IMG/VR virus record: IMGVR_UViG_3300045790_000797
Span: 1-30,963 of that record
Source: a virus
Strand: one strand, 5' to 3'
Length of the DNA stretch: 30,963 nucleotides
Position numbers and translations under genes: made by a program. The first letter of the stretch is position 1; every line of letters begins with the position of its first letter. Below are positions 7,156 to 15,829 of the stretch, piece by piece. A model generated the notes under the pieces. That model was not told where the DNA came from and did not search any database. It was given only the letters and a program-made list of their open reading frames with translations.

Positions 7156-7350
7156 ATGGGAGTACAGAAAAATATCTCTCTACTAAAAAGTAGGAGCGAA
7201 GACGTAACGGAGAATTTAAAGAAGTTAATTCTGGAGGAGAAACAAACACGAGAGTTAGCTATAGGCACCTTAGAGTTGTTAAAACTTATGCCAGGGTATG
7301 ACGAGGCTTTGGCTTTATTAAAAGAAAAAGCTGGGCAAGATGGACATTAA
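7156..7350 (+). CDS. Small helical protein before the terminase genes
   Basis: 64 residues, almost wholly helical and charged (NLKKLILEEKQTRELAIGTL), ending with a Leu-rich helix (MPGYDEALALLKEKAG). No domain recognised. It is preceded by ATTAAATC, and its 3' end overlaps the next gene by 11 nt, indicating coupled translation with the candidate small terminase gene. A partner of that protein is possible, from position only. Confidence 0.6.
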   Translation: MGVQKNISLLKSRSEDVTENLKKLILEEKQTRELAIGTLELLKLMPGYDEALALLKEKAGQDGH

Positions 7351-7618
7351 GGAACTTAAACTAAGTATCATCATGGCTGGCGAACAGGCTGTTAAACAGT
7401 TAGTTAGGGTAGCTAAAGAAGATATTATAAAGTATGATACTGAGGATGAGCTGGCTGCGGACAGGTTAAAGAATGCCGCTGCCACTAAGAAGCTCGCTAT
7501 ATTTGACGCCTTTGAGATACTCAAACGTATCGAAGAGGAACGGGCTATATTGGAGGGGACTGTCGTAGAAAAGAAAAACAATACACCGAAAGGATTTGCA
7601 GAGTCACGATCAAAATAG
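7340..7618 (+). CDS. Candidate small terminase subunit / conserved pre-terminase protein
   Basis: 92 residues. Contains DELAADRLKNAAATKKLAIF followed by DAFEILKRIEEE (about residues 33-64), a segment I recognise as conserved in Bacteroidetes phage proteins encoded just before TerL. The whole is helical, with a charged tail ending NNTPKGFAESRSK. Size and position immediately upstream of TerL fit a TerS (DNA recognition for packaging), but no clear helix-turn-helix is visible, so this remains inference. It overlaps the preceding small gene and ends 13 bp before the TerL start chosen here. Confidence 0.55.
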   Translation: MDIKELKLSIIMAGEQAVKQLVRVAKEDIIKYDTEDELAADRLKNAAATKKLAIFDAFEILKRIEEERAILEGTVVEKKNNTPKGFAESRSK

Positions 7619-7631
7619 TTTATATAAGGTT

Positions 7632-9842
7632 ATGCATAAACATGTGCCTAAGTCTGTTCTTGTTTCTAAGAACAAGGCTCGCACTTGGCTATACGGATAT
7701 AATGAAAAGTATGACGTAATAATAATTTCTCAAGACGGAACTTTAGGTGAGGTATATTATATCAATGGTTTATATATAGGTCTCCCTAAAATTTCTAAGG
7801 ATGTATTTAAAAGGTCGGGGAAGAAAGAGGAGCAATATTGGGAACCAACACCTATCGCAAAAGAACTGAAGAGGATTAAGTCTATCTTTCAATGGCACGA
7901 AACGCCAGACACATTTAAAGCGGAGTGGGTAGACTATGTCGAGCAGGAGTTCGATAGAAGAGAACAGGGTCATTGGTTTATGAATAACGGTTCTCCTGTG
8001 TACCTAACTGGTACACACTATATGTATCTGCAGTGGACCAAGATAGACGTAGGGAATCCAGACTTTCGTGAAGCGAATAGGATATTCTATATATTTTGGG
8101 AGGCGTGTAAAGCAGACAAGCGTAGCTTTGGGATGTGTTACCTTAAGATACGTCGTTCAGGATTCTCCTTTATGAGTTCTTGCGAAGGCGTAAACCAAGC
8201 TACTATAACTAAAGACTCCAGGATAGGTATACTTTCAAAGACAGGATCAGATGCTAAAAAAATGTTTACCGATAAGGTTGTACCTATCTCTAATAACTAT
8301 CCGTTCTTCTTCCGTCCGATACAGGATGGAATGGATAAGCCTAAAACAGAGCTGGCTTATCGTGTTCCTGCTTCGAAGATTACAAAGAAGAACATGTACC
8401 ACCTGGCGGACGAGGAGCTGGAAGGACTGGACACGACGATAGACTGGAAGAATACCGGAGACAATAGCTATGACGGAGAGAAGCTACAGCTTCTTCTCCA
8501 CGATGAGAGTGGGAAATGGGAGAAACCAGACAATATCCTAAACAACTGGCGTGTCACTAAGACATGTCTTAGATTGGGAAGTAAGGTTATCGGGAAATGT
8601 ATGATGGGCTCTACGTCTAACGCTTTGGATAAAGGCGGAAGGAACTTTAAAGCTTTGTACGAGGACTCTCTCCCAACGAAAAGAAACGCAAACGGACAGA
8701 CCAAGAGTGGACTGTATTGTTTATTTATTCCTATGGAGTGGAACTTCGAGGGGTATATAGATATATTCGGGATGCCTGTATTCACTACTCCAGGGAAACC
8801 TATAATAGGAATCGACGGGGAAGATATAACTCTGGGGGCTATAGACTACTGGAAGAATGAGGTAGACTCTTTGACTCAAGACCCGGACGCTTTAAATGAG
8901 TTCTACAGACAGTTCCCTCGCACGGAGTCGCATGCCTTTAGAGACGAGAGTAAGCAATCCTTATTCAACCTAACAAAGATATACCAGCAGATAGATTATA
9001 ACGACTCTCTTATAATGGACCACCACGTTACCCGAGGATCGTTTAGATGGAAGGATGGTATAAAAGATTCTAAAGTCATATGGTCGCCCGACAAGAGGGG
9101 GAGGTTTTTGGTTAGCTGGACTCCTCCCCCACATATGCAAAATAGAGTAGAGGTAAGGAACGGTAGGAAATATCCTGGCAACGAACACCTCGGAACGTTT
9201 GGGTGTGACTCATATGATATATCAGGAGTGGTAGTAGGAAAGGGTTCGAACGGATCACTCCATGGGTTAACTAAGTTCAATATGGACGAGGCCCCTGCAA
9301 ATGAATTTTTCTTAGAGTATATAGCCCGCCCTCAAACGGCGGAGATATTTTTCGAAGAAGTTCTAATGGCGTGTGTGTTCTACGGAATGCCTATACTATG
9401 CGAGAATAATAAACCAAGGCTCTTATACCATTTAAAGAACAGAGGGTATAGAGGGTACTCTATGAACAGGCCCGATAAAATATACAATAAACTTTCAAAA
9501 ACCGAGAAGGAGTTAGGAGGTATACCTAACACTTCGGAAGACGTAAAGCAATCCCATGCCTCTGCTATAGAATCATATATAGAAAAACATATAGGTATAG
9601 ATTTAAACGGGGACTTTAGGGACGCTGAGGATATGGGGGTTATGTATTTTAGGCGTACCTTAGAGGACTGGGCGAAGTTTGATATTAATAACCGTACTAA
9701 GTTTGATGCGTCTATTAGCACTGGGTTGGCTATAATGGCTAATCAAAAACACTTATATACACCTTCTAAACAGACTACGAAAATAAGCATTAACTTTGCA
9801 AGGTATAATAACAACAGCGCAACAAGTCAGATAGTTAAATGA
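7632..9842 (+). CDS. terL: Terminase large subunit (crAss-like TerL)
   Basis: 736 residues from the ATG at 7632; a TTG at 7596 would overlap the upstream gene by 23 nt and is less likely. This is the packaging motor ATPase/nuclease that cuts and pumps DNA through the portal. N-terminal hallmark: HWFMNNGSPVYLTGTHYMYLQ and FWEACKADKRSFGMCYLKIRRSGFSF (split here at SFGM). The P-loop is non-canonical (IRRSGFSF, about 173-180, no GK[ST]). Walker B is LLLHDE (about 287-292) and the coupling motif is GSTSN (about 326-330). The C-terminal RNase H-like nuclease has Asp526 (FGCDSYD), Glu591 (ILCENN) and Asp692 (TKFDAS). Pattern and length match crAss-like and flavophage terminases. It overlaps the portal gene by 4 nt (ATGA). 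A TAACTTTG at 9791-9798 inside its end could serve the portal. Confidence 0.95.
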   Translation: MHKHVPKSVLVSKNKARTWLYGYNEKYDVIIISQDGTLGEVYYINGLYIGLPKISKDVFKRSGKKEEQYWEPTPIAKELKRIKSIFQWHETPDTFKAEWVDYVEQEFDRREQGHWFMNNGSPVYLTGTHYMYLQWTKIDVGNPDFREANRIFYIFWEACKADKRSFGMCYLKIRRSGFSFMSSCEGVNQATITKDSRIGILSKTGSDAKKMFTDKVVPISNNYPFFFRPIQDGMDKPKTELAYRVPASKITKKNMYHLADEELEGLDTTIDWKNTGDNSYDGEKLQLLLHDESGKWEKPDNILNNWRVTKTCLRLGSKVIGKCMMGSTSNALDKGGRNFKALYEDSLPTKRNANGQTKSGLYCLFIPMEWNFEGYIDIFGMPVFTTPGKPIIGIDGEDITLGAIDYWKNEVDSLTQDPDALNEFYRQFPRTESHAFRDESKQSLFNLTKIYQQIDYNDSLIMDHHVTRGSFRWKDGIKDSKVIWSPDKRGRFLVSWTPPPHMQNRVEVRNGRKYPGNEHLGTFGCDSYDISGVVVGKGSNGSLHGLTKFNMDEAPANEFFLEYIARPQTAEIFFEEVLMACVFYGMPILCENNKPRLLYHLKNRGYRGYSMNRPDKIYNKLSKTEKELGGIPNTSEDVKQSHASAIESYIEKHIGIDLNGDFRDAEDMGVMYFRRTLEDWAKFDINNRTKFDASISTGLAIMANQKHLYTPSKQTTKISINFARYNNNSATSQIVK

Positions 9843-12274
9843 AAGGACTTCAAGTAGAGATAAATTCAGCCGTTTTCCCGAATCAGTTTGTATCTGATTC
9901 CGATAAAGCAAAAAAAGAGTTTGGCCTTCAAGTAGGTCAGGCTATACAATATGAGTGGTTTAGAAGAGACGGGTTATCGTGTAGGTTCTACAGTCAGTTT
10001 CAAGAGTTCCATAGACTAAGACTATATGCCAGGGGGGAGCAGTCTGTTGGAAAATATAAAAACGAATTAGCTATAGATGGAGACCTATCATATCTAAACT
10101 TAGACTGGACTCCTATTCCTATTATACCCAAGTTTGTGGATATAGTAGTAAACGGAATGTCAGACAGGTTGTTTGACGTTAAGTGTTATGCACAGGACTC
10201 TCTCTCGGCAGAGAAAAGAAACCAGTTCCAAGAGATGGTGGAAAGAAATATGGTCTCCCAAGATCTGTTCCGCCAGATAAAAGCAGACTTTGGAGTAGAC
10301 GCATTTGAAGTCAACCCAGACCAGCTTCCAGAAAGCGATATCGAGATGGAGCTTTATATGCAGTTAAATTACAAGCCTGCTGTAGAGATTGCAAACGAAG
10401 TTGCTATAAATACTATGTTGGACGAGAGTCACTATAGCGATATCCGAAAAAGGGTGGACTACGATATGACTGTCCTGGGGATAGGTATATGCAAACATAC
10501 TTTCCAAAAGGGAGATGGAGTAAGGGTAGAGTATGTAGACCCCGCTAACGTGGTATACAGCTATACGGAAGACCCATACTTTAAGGACTGCTTCTATTGG
10601 GGGGAGTTGAAGACTATTCCTATTACGGAGGTTTTAAAAATAAACCCAGATTTAACAGAGAGTGATTTAGAAGAAATATCTAAGTACAGCCAATCGTGGT
10701 ACGACTACTATAACGTAGCCGCTATGTATGAGAACAGTATGTTTGCTCGAGACACATGCACTCTCCTATACTTTAATTACAAGACTACAAATAGTTTTGT
10801 ATATAAGAAGAAGAAGATGAGCGACGGCAGTTTTAAAACTGTTGAGAAGGATGACCAGTTCGACCCTCCACAGGAGATGATGGACGAGGGGGAGTTTGAA
10901 AGAGTAGAGAAAAGAATCGATGTATGGTATGAGGGCGTCATGGTAATGGGGACTAATATTATTATACAGTGGGATATGATGAAAAATATGGTGAGGCCAA
11001 ATTCAGCAAATCAATTTGCTATGGCTAACTATGTGGCTTCTGCCCCAAGGATGTATAAAGGAGTTGTGGAGTCTTTAGTCAGAAGGATGATTCCGTTTGC
11101 GGATCTTATCCAGATGACTCACTTAAAGATACAGCAAGTAGTTTCTCGTGTTGTTCCAGACGGAGTCTTTATAGACGCCGATGGTTTAAACGAAGTAGAT
11201 TTAGGAACAGGGAGTGCGTATACTCCTGAAGATGCTTTACGTCTATACTTCCAAACAGGTAGTGTGGTAGGGAGAAGTTATACCCAAGACGGGGAATACA
11301 ATAACGCCAAGGTTCCTATTACTCAACTCACTGCAAGTAGCGGAGCGAGTAAGATGCAGATGCTTATAGGAAACTATAACCATTATTTAGATATGATAAG
11401 GCAAGTGACTGGGTTGAATGAGGCTCGTGACGGGTCCACTCCAGACCCTAACTCTTTAGTTGGGGTTCAGAAGCTGGCTGCTTTAAATTCTAACACCGCT
11501 ACGCGACATATCCTTCAGGCCAGTTTATTTATTACGAAGACTGTTGCCGAAGCTCTATCGCTTCGTTGTGCAGACGTCTTAGAGTACGCCGAGTTTAGGG
11601 ATGAGTTTGCTATGCAAATAGGTAAATACAACTTAGGGATCTTAGAAGAGATATCTAACTTATATATATATGACTTTGGGATCTTTATAGAGATGTCTCC
11701 TGACGAAGAGCAGAAACAAATGCTCGAGCAAAATATCCAAATGGCTTTATCTCAGGGAGATATAAACTTAGAGGACGCAATAGATATCCGCGAGATCCGA
11801 AACCTTAAGATGGCGAACCAGCTTCTAAAGGTAAAGAGGAAACAAAAGCAACAACAGTCGCAGCAGGCGGAGGCACAGAAGCAACAGATGCAAGCTCAAG
11901 TAAACCAACAGTCTCAACAGATGGCAGCTCAAGCGGCTATGCAGAAGATCCAAGCGGAGGTGCAGGCTAAGATGCAAATCAAACAGGCTGAAGTAGGTTT
12001 TGATATTGAGAGACAAAAGAACGAGGCTATGCTTAAGCAACAGCTTATGCAGGTGGAGTTCCAGATGCAGATGTCTTTAGCCGGGGCGCAGCAGCAGCAG
12101 GTAGATTCTCGAGAGACCCAGCGCGAAGACGCCAAGTCTGAACGCATCAGCCAAGCCAATACCGAACAATCGAAATTAATCCAGCAGAGGAAAAATAACT
12201 TACCGCCTATAAACTTTGAGTCCAATGAGGATAGTTTAGATGGCTTCGACCTCGCTGAGTTTAATCCAAGATAA
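9839..12274 (+). CDS. Portal protein (crAss-like)
   Basis: 811 residues. Forms the dodecameric vertex through which DNA enters and leaves the head. Diagnostic segments: IPKFVDIVVNGMSDRLFDVK (about 96-115), MELYMQLNYKPAVEIANEVAI, then RKRVDYDMTVLGIGICKHTF and VRVEYVDPANVVYSYTEDP (about 220-245), as in crAss-like portals. The clip/stem region lies near IPFADLIQMTHLKIQQVVSR (about 420-440). From about residue 660 to 780 the chain is a Gln-rich coiled coil with about 40 Gln, probably the barrel or an internal extension inside the head, ending in an acidic tail (ESNEDSLDGFDLAEFNPR). It starts on the TerL stop (ATGA). Confidence 0.92.
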   Translation: MKGLQVEINSAVFPNQFVSDSDKAKKEFGLQVGQAIQYEWFRRDGLSCRFYSQFQEFHRLRLYARGEQSVGKYKNELAIDGDLSYLNLDWTPIPIIPKFVDIVVNGMSDRLFDVKCYAQDSLSAEKRNQFQEMVERNMVSQDLFRQIKADFGVDAFEVNPDQLPESDIEMELYMQLNYKPAVEIANEVAINTMLDESHYSDIRKRVDYDMTVLGIGICKHTFQKGDGVRVEYVDPANVVYSYTEDPYFKDCFYWGELKTIPITEVLKINPDLTESDLEEISKYSQSWYDYYNVAAMYENSMFARDTCTLLYFNYKTTNSFVYKKKKMSDGSFKTVEKDDQFDPPQEMMDEGEFERVEKRIDVWYEGVMVMGTNIIIQWDMMKNMVRPNSANQFAMANYVASAPRMYKGVVESLVRRMIPFADLIQMTHLKIQQVVSRVVPDGVFIDADGLNEVDLGTGSAYTPEDALRLYFQTGSVVGRSYTQDGEYNNAKVPITQLTASSGASKMQMLIGNYNHYLDMIRQVTGLNEARDGSTPDPNSLVGVQKLAALNSNTATRHILQASLFITKTVAEALSLRCADVLEYAEFRDEFAMQIGKYNLGILEEISNLYIYDFGIFIEMSPDEEQKQMLEQNIQMALSQGDINLEDAIDIREIRNLKMANQLLKVKRKQKQQQSQQAEAQKQQMQAQVNQQSQQMAAQAAMQKIQAEVQAKMQIKQAEVGFDIERQKNEAMLKQQLMQVEFQMQMSLAGAQQQQVDSRETQREDAKSERISQANTEQSKLIQQRKNNLPPINFESNEDSLDGFDLAEFNPR

Positions 12275-12304
12275 TATTACTAACTTTACAAAAAATTAAA
12301 TTAA

Positions 12305-13420
12305 ATGGAAGAGTCAAAATTTGTAGTAAAAGCCGTCTCAGATGTAGAAGAGAAATCTACAGCGGAAGTAGAAGAGCAACTTCTAAAAAACCATGAGGAG
12401 AAATTCTCTGCGGAAGAAAGCAATTCGGAACCTGAAAAGGTAGAGCCCGTTGCTGAAGAAGTGGAAGTACCTACCGAGACAGGTGATTTAAAAGATGAAG
12501 ATATTCTTAAGTATATTAAGGATAGATATAATAAAGAAATAAACTCTGTTGATGAGTTGTTTGCAACGCAAGAAGCGAATGAGGATTTACCAGAGGATGT
12601 GTCAGCGTTCTTTAAATATAAAAAGGAAACAGGAAGAGGGATAAGTGACTTCGTAAAACTACAACAGGATTACGACGAAATGGAACCCACGGAAGTGTTG
12701 TCTAATTATTACTCCCAAACCGAAGAAGGGTTGGACGAAATTGATATTCAAGATCTCATAGAAGATAAGTTTGGATACGACGAAGACCTGGATGAGGATA
12801 AGGATATAAAGAAAAGAAAGTTAGCACAAAAACGAGAGCTTGTAAAAGCGAAGAAATTCTTCACTGAACAGAAAGAACAATACAAAGCTCCCCTTGAGTC
12901 AAGCGGGAGTCTTAGTTCCAAAGATCAGACAGAAGAGTTTAATCGCTATAAGAGCTTCGTAGAGGATTCCACTACTCGTGAAGAGGAAATGAAGAAGAGG
13001 TACAGTTGGTTTGTTGAGAAAACGGGTGACGTTTTCAACGATGACTTCAAAGGTTTTGAGGTTTCGGTAAACGACAAGTCATATACCTACAAACCTGGTG
13101 ATGCGTCAGAACTGATGAGCAAGCAGAAGGATGTAAATAATTTTATCAAACCTTATTTAGATTCTGAAAGCGGCATGATGAAAGACGCGGAAGGATATCA
13201 TAGAGCTATGTCTATAGCTATGAATCCAGAGAAGTTCGCCAAATTTTTCTATGAACAGGGTAAGGCTGAGACTATTGATGATGTTTCTAAAAAATCAAAG
13301 AACATCGATATGGTTCGTCAGACCCCTCAGTCTTTCAGCAAGAATGGTTTAAATATCAGACCTGTTGGAGATACATCGAGTGGAAAGGGACTCAAAATTA
13401 GGAGTATAAAAAAAGTTTAA
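12305..13420 (+). CDS. Putative capsid scaffolding protein
   Basis: 371 residues between portal and major capsid genes, the usual place for scaffolding proteins. Very acidic N-terminal two-thirds (EEKSTAEVEEQLLKNHEEKF; EDKFGYDEDLDEDKDIKKRK), helical middle, and a basic, Gly-rich C-terminus (about 340-371: NGLNIRPVG..SSGKGLKIRSIKKV), which could be the capsid-binding helix/tail. No protease motif is visible, and no separate prohead protease was recognised nearby. Acidic body plus basic end is typical of scaffolds, but the sequence itself has no named domain that I recognise. It has an ATTAAA-containing leader (12295-12300). Confidence 0.65.
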   Translation: MEESKFVVKAVSDVEEKSTAEVEEQLLKNHEEKFSAEESNSEPEKVEPVAEEVEVPTETGDLKDEDILKYIKDRYNKEINSVDELFATQEANEDLPEDVSAFFKYKKETGRGISDFVKLQQDYDEMEPTEVLSNYYSQTEEGLDEIDIQDLIEDKFGYDEDLDEDKDIKKRKLAQKRELVKAKKFFTEQKEQYKAPLESSGSLSSKDQTEEFNRYKSFVEDSTTREEEMKKRYSWFVEKTGDVFNDDFKGFEVSVNDKSYTYKPGDASELMSKQKDVNNFIKPYLDSESGMMKDAEGYHRAMSIAMNPEKFAKFFYEQGKAETIDDVSKKSKNIDMVRQTPQSFSKNGLNIRPVGDTSSGKGLKIRSIKKV

Positions 13421-13444
13421 TAATTTAAAAAAAAACAAGAAAAC

Positions 13445-14908
13445 ATGGCTGTAAATGCTACACCAGGGTTCAACTTGATTCCGTCCGCGGAACGAGTTCC
13501 TCTGTCAACAAACTATATTACCAACTTCGATTTCCTCAATCAGTATCTTCCAGATACTTATGAGAAGGAATTTGAGCGTTACGGTAATAGATCGATCTCT
13601 TCATTCCTAAGAATGGTGGGAGCGGAAATGCCTTCTAACTCTGACATGATTAAGTGGGCAGAGCAAGGAAGATTGCATATTAAATACACACAGTGTACCA
13701 CTACTTCTGTTGCTGGAACAGATCAGCTTGCTCTATGGACCGTCGCGGACGTTTTAACGGGCCCTGCTGGACAAACTACTACGGCTGGAACAGGAAATAT
13801 CGCTATCAGAATCGGTCAAACGGTTATGATCTCTGATAACACGGATGGCACTGGCTTAAGTAATAAAGCTGTGGTTACCGCTATAGGTGCTGCTGGTACT
13901 CAAACCTTTACGGTTTCTTACTACGAAGCTGGAGGACAGGCAGTGGGCGCTGGAGTTAACTGCACTGTATTCATCTACGGTTCTGAGTTTGAAAAAGGAA
14001 CTCCTGGAATGCTTGACTCTTTAGAGTCTGACGACTACATCTTTGAGAATAAGCCGATTATCATTAAGGACAGATACGCTGTATCAGGTTCAGATATGGC
14101 TCAGATCGGATGGATCGAGATTACTTCTGAGGATGGAGCTAACGGATACCTATGGTACCTAAAGTCAGAGCACGATACAAGACTTCGTTTCGAAGACTAC
14201 TTGGAGACTGCTATGGTGGAGGCTGTACCTGCGGAAGTTGGTTCAGGAGCTTCTACTGACTTAGGTAATGGAACAGCTGTAGTAGGTGCCGCAACTGGAG
14301 CTGGTTCAGACGGAGTATTCTACTCAGTAGGGAATAGAGGTAACGTATACGGCGGGGGTAACCCAGTTGCATTAGCGGACTTCGATAATGTAATCCAGAG
14401 ATTGGATAAGCAGGGTTCTATCGAGGAGAATGCTCTCTTTGTAAACCGTCAGTTCTCTTTCGATATGGACGATATGTTAGCTGCACAAAACTCTTACGGA
14501 GCGGGTGGTACTTCATACGGACTCTTCGATAACGATCAAGAGATGGCGCTTAACTTAGGTTTCACAGGATTCCGTAGAGGTTACGACTTCTATAAGACAG
14601 ACTGGAAATACCTTAACGACGCTTCTATGAGAGGTGGTATTGTAAATGGTGGTATCAACGGACTTTTAGTCCCAGCTGGTTCTACTACTGTATACGATCA
14701 AGTTTTAGGAAAGAACGCTAAGCGTCCATTCTTACACGTTAGATACAGAGCTTCAGAAACTGAAGATAGAAGATACAAAACTTGGATCACTGGTTCTGCT
14801 GGTGGAGCGACTAACTCTTCTTTGGATGCTATGGAGGTTAACTTCTTGAGTGAGAGATGTGTATGTACTTTAGGTGCAAACAACTTCTTCTTATTCCAGA
14901 ACGCATAA
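13445..14908 (+). CDS. Major capsid protein, HK97 fold
   Basis: 487 residues, the most abundant head protein. The N-terminal block (about 30-85) reads YLPDTYEKEFERYGNRSISS, then FLRMVGAEMPSNSDMIKWAEQ and GRLHIKYTQC, as in MCPs of crAss-like and flavophages. Residues about 95-182 form a beta-rich insertion (IRIGQTVMISDN...VVTAIG...FTVSYYEAGG...VFIYG) that resembles a module shared with other virion proteins here. After it come the P- and A-domain segments: ENKPIIIKDRYAVSGSDMAQ, LRFEDYLETAMVEAVPAE, FDMDDMLAAQNSYGAGG and the C-terminal FLSERCVCTLGANNFFLFQ. An A-rich leader precedes the ATG and a strong terminator follows 17 bp after the stop, fitting very high expression. Confidence 0.9.
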   Translation: MAVNATPGFNLIPSAERVPLSTNYITNFDFLNQYLPDTYEKEFERYGNRSISSFLRMVGAEMPSNSDMIKWAEQGRLHIKYTQCTTTSVAGTDQLALWTVADVLTGPAGQTTTAGTGNIAIRIGQTVMISDNTDGTGLSNKAVVTAIGAAGTQTFTVSYYEAGGQAVGAGVNCTVFIYGSEFEKGTPGMLDSLESDDYIFENKPIIIKDRYAVSGSDMAQIGWIEITSEDGANGYLWYLKSEHDTRLRFEDYLETAMVEAVPAEVGSGASTDLGNGTAVVGAATGAGSDGVFYSVGNRGNVYGGGNPVALADFDNVIQRLDKQGSIEENALFVNRQFSFDMDDMLAAQNSYGAGGTSYGLFDNDQEMALNLGFTGFRRGYDFYKTDWKYLNDASMRGGIVNGGINGLLVPAGSTTVYDQVLGKNAKRPFLHVRYRASETEDRRYKTWITGSAGGATNSSLDAMEVNFLSERCVCTLGANNFFLFQNA

Positions 14909-14925
14909 CATAACATAATGGAAAT

Positions 14926-14957
14926 GGGGGAGGCTTTATCTCCTCCCCCTTTTTTTT
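14926..14957 (+). terminator. Intrinsic terminator after the capsid gene
   Basis: Perfect 8-bp all-G/C-type stem GGGGGAGG (14926-14933) / CCTCCCCC (14942-14949) with an 8-nt loop, followed directly by eight T (14950-14957). It lies 17 bp after the MCP stop. Confidence 0.92.
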
Positions 14958-14975
14958 AACTTTAATTAAAATATA

Positions 14976-15725
14976 ATGAAAAACAAAAAGATATTTACGT
15001 CTAAGGCGTACAGATTAAAAACTAATGCGACCCCGCTTAACTATATGCTGGCCTCTCATAACTCGAGTAGATCTCCTTTACTTTATTTCGACGAAGACAC
15101 AGGTGTTAACCGCCCACTTCGATATGCCCGTAACCAAAAGTCTCCCTTTGTGGAGGAGCAGGATGGGAACGCTATCTTAGAGCCTATCGTTTTTGAGGAC
15201 GGTCTACTTTATGTAACAAAAGAAAACCAAGTCCTTCAGCAGTTTCTATACTACCACCCTATGCGAGACAAAGTCTTCGAGGAGGTGAATAACGAAAGAG
15301 ACGCTTCTGAAGATGTGGAGATATTAGAGATGGAGTTGAATGCTCAAATTTTAGCTAAGGAACTTTCTTTCGAGAAACTTCTATCTGTAAGTAGGATTCT
15401 TATAGGGGGGTCCGTGGATAAATTGAGCACTGCAGAGTTGAAAAGAGATATATTACTCTTTGCTAAATACAACCCTGAAGACTTTATAGAGGTAGTTAAC
15501 GATCCAGACTTAGAGTTCGGAGATGAGGTAAGACAGTTCTTCGATGAGAACATGCTAAGCTTCCGAAATAAAAACAAGGACGTATACTTTAACCTCAAAG
15601 GAAACAAAAAGAAAATGCTCACTATCCCTTTCGGAGAGGACCCATACCATGTGGTAGGATCTTATCTAAAGACGGACGAGGGAGTCCATATCTATAAGGG
15701 TCTCGTAAAGATGCTGGGTGAGTAA
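14976..15725 (+). CDS. Conserved post-capsid protein of Bacteroidetes phages
   Basis: 249 residues. I recognise the family pattern that follows the MCP in flavobacterial and crAss-like phages: PLNYMLASHNSSRSPLLYFD, GVNRPLRYARNQKSPFVEEQ followed by DGNAILEPIVFEDG, a helical, acidic middle (about 95-180), and SFRNKNKDVYFNLKGNKKKM followed by IPFGEDP near the C-terminus. Its function is not established to my knowledge; a head-completion, auxiliary or internal head role is inferred from its fixed position. The gene sits between two terminators. The only candidate promoter is an imperfect TAACTTTA (14957-14964), so read-through from the capsid gene probably supplies part of its transcript. Confidence 0.72.
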   Translation: MKNKKIFTSKAYRLKTNATPLNYMLASHNSSRSPLLYFDEDTGVNRPLRYARNQKSPFVEEQDGNAILEPIVFEDGLLYVTKENQVLQQFLYYHPMRDKVFEEVNNERDASEDVEILEMELNAQILAKELSFEKLLSVSRILIGGSVDKLSTAELKRDILLFAKYNPEDFIEVVNDPDLEFGDEVRQFFDENMLSFRNKNKDVYFNLKGNKKKMLTIPFGEDPYHVVGSYLKTDEGVHIYKGLVKMLGE

Positions 15726-15747
15726 TCCGCATCTCCTTCCCAAATTA

Positions 15748-15776
15748 AAAGCACTCAGAGATGGGTGTTTTTTTTT
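15748..15776 (+). terminator. Intrinsic terminator after the post-capsid gene
   Basis: Stem AAAGCACTC (15748-15756) / GGGTGTTTT (15763-15771), nine pairs including two G-T wobbles, 6-nt loop AGAGAT, with nine T from 15768 to 15776. Lies 22 bp after the stop. Confidence 0.75.
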
Positions 15777-15779
15777 GCT

Positions 15780-15787
15780 TATATTTG
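15780..15787 (+). promoter_or_regulatory. Bacteroidetes -7 promoter element, MEKF genes
   Basis: TATATTTG, a match to TAnnTTTG, only 3 bp after the terminator T-run and 30 nt before the next ATG. The leader downstream (from about 15791) is the left part of a 37-bp sequence repeated before the next gene. No -33 TTG at usual spacing. Confidence 0.62.
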
Positions 15788-15792
15788 TAGCG

Positions 15793-15829
15793 TATTAACA
15801 CATAAATTATTTTTATTATGGAAAAATTT
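15793..15829 (+). repeat. 37-bp direct repeat, copy 1 (leader plus first codons)
   Basis: A/T-rich leader beginning TATTAACACATAAATTA, running through the ATG and codons for MEK and F. It is identical over 37 bp to 16113-16149, 320 bp downstream. Downstream sequence then diverges at the DNA level, although the protein start remains alike. Confidence 0.92.

Noticed and set aside
8251-8442. 63-codon plus-strand frame inside terL.
   Set aside because: Arg/Leu-rich shadow in an alternative frame over the Walker B region; no start signal and no recognisable protein.
9380-9721. Long open frames on the minus strand (here 113 codons inside terL; also at 30401-30946, 148-606 and 27427-27831).
   Set aside because: They lie wholly opposite well-supported genes, have no leaders or promoters, and their composition is that expected from antisense of codon-biased genes.
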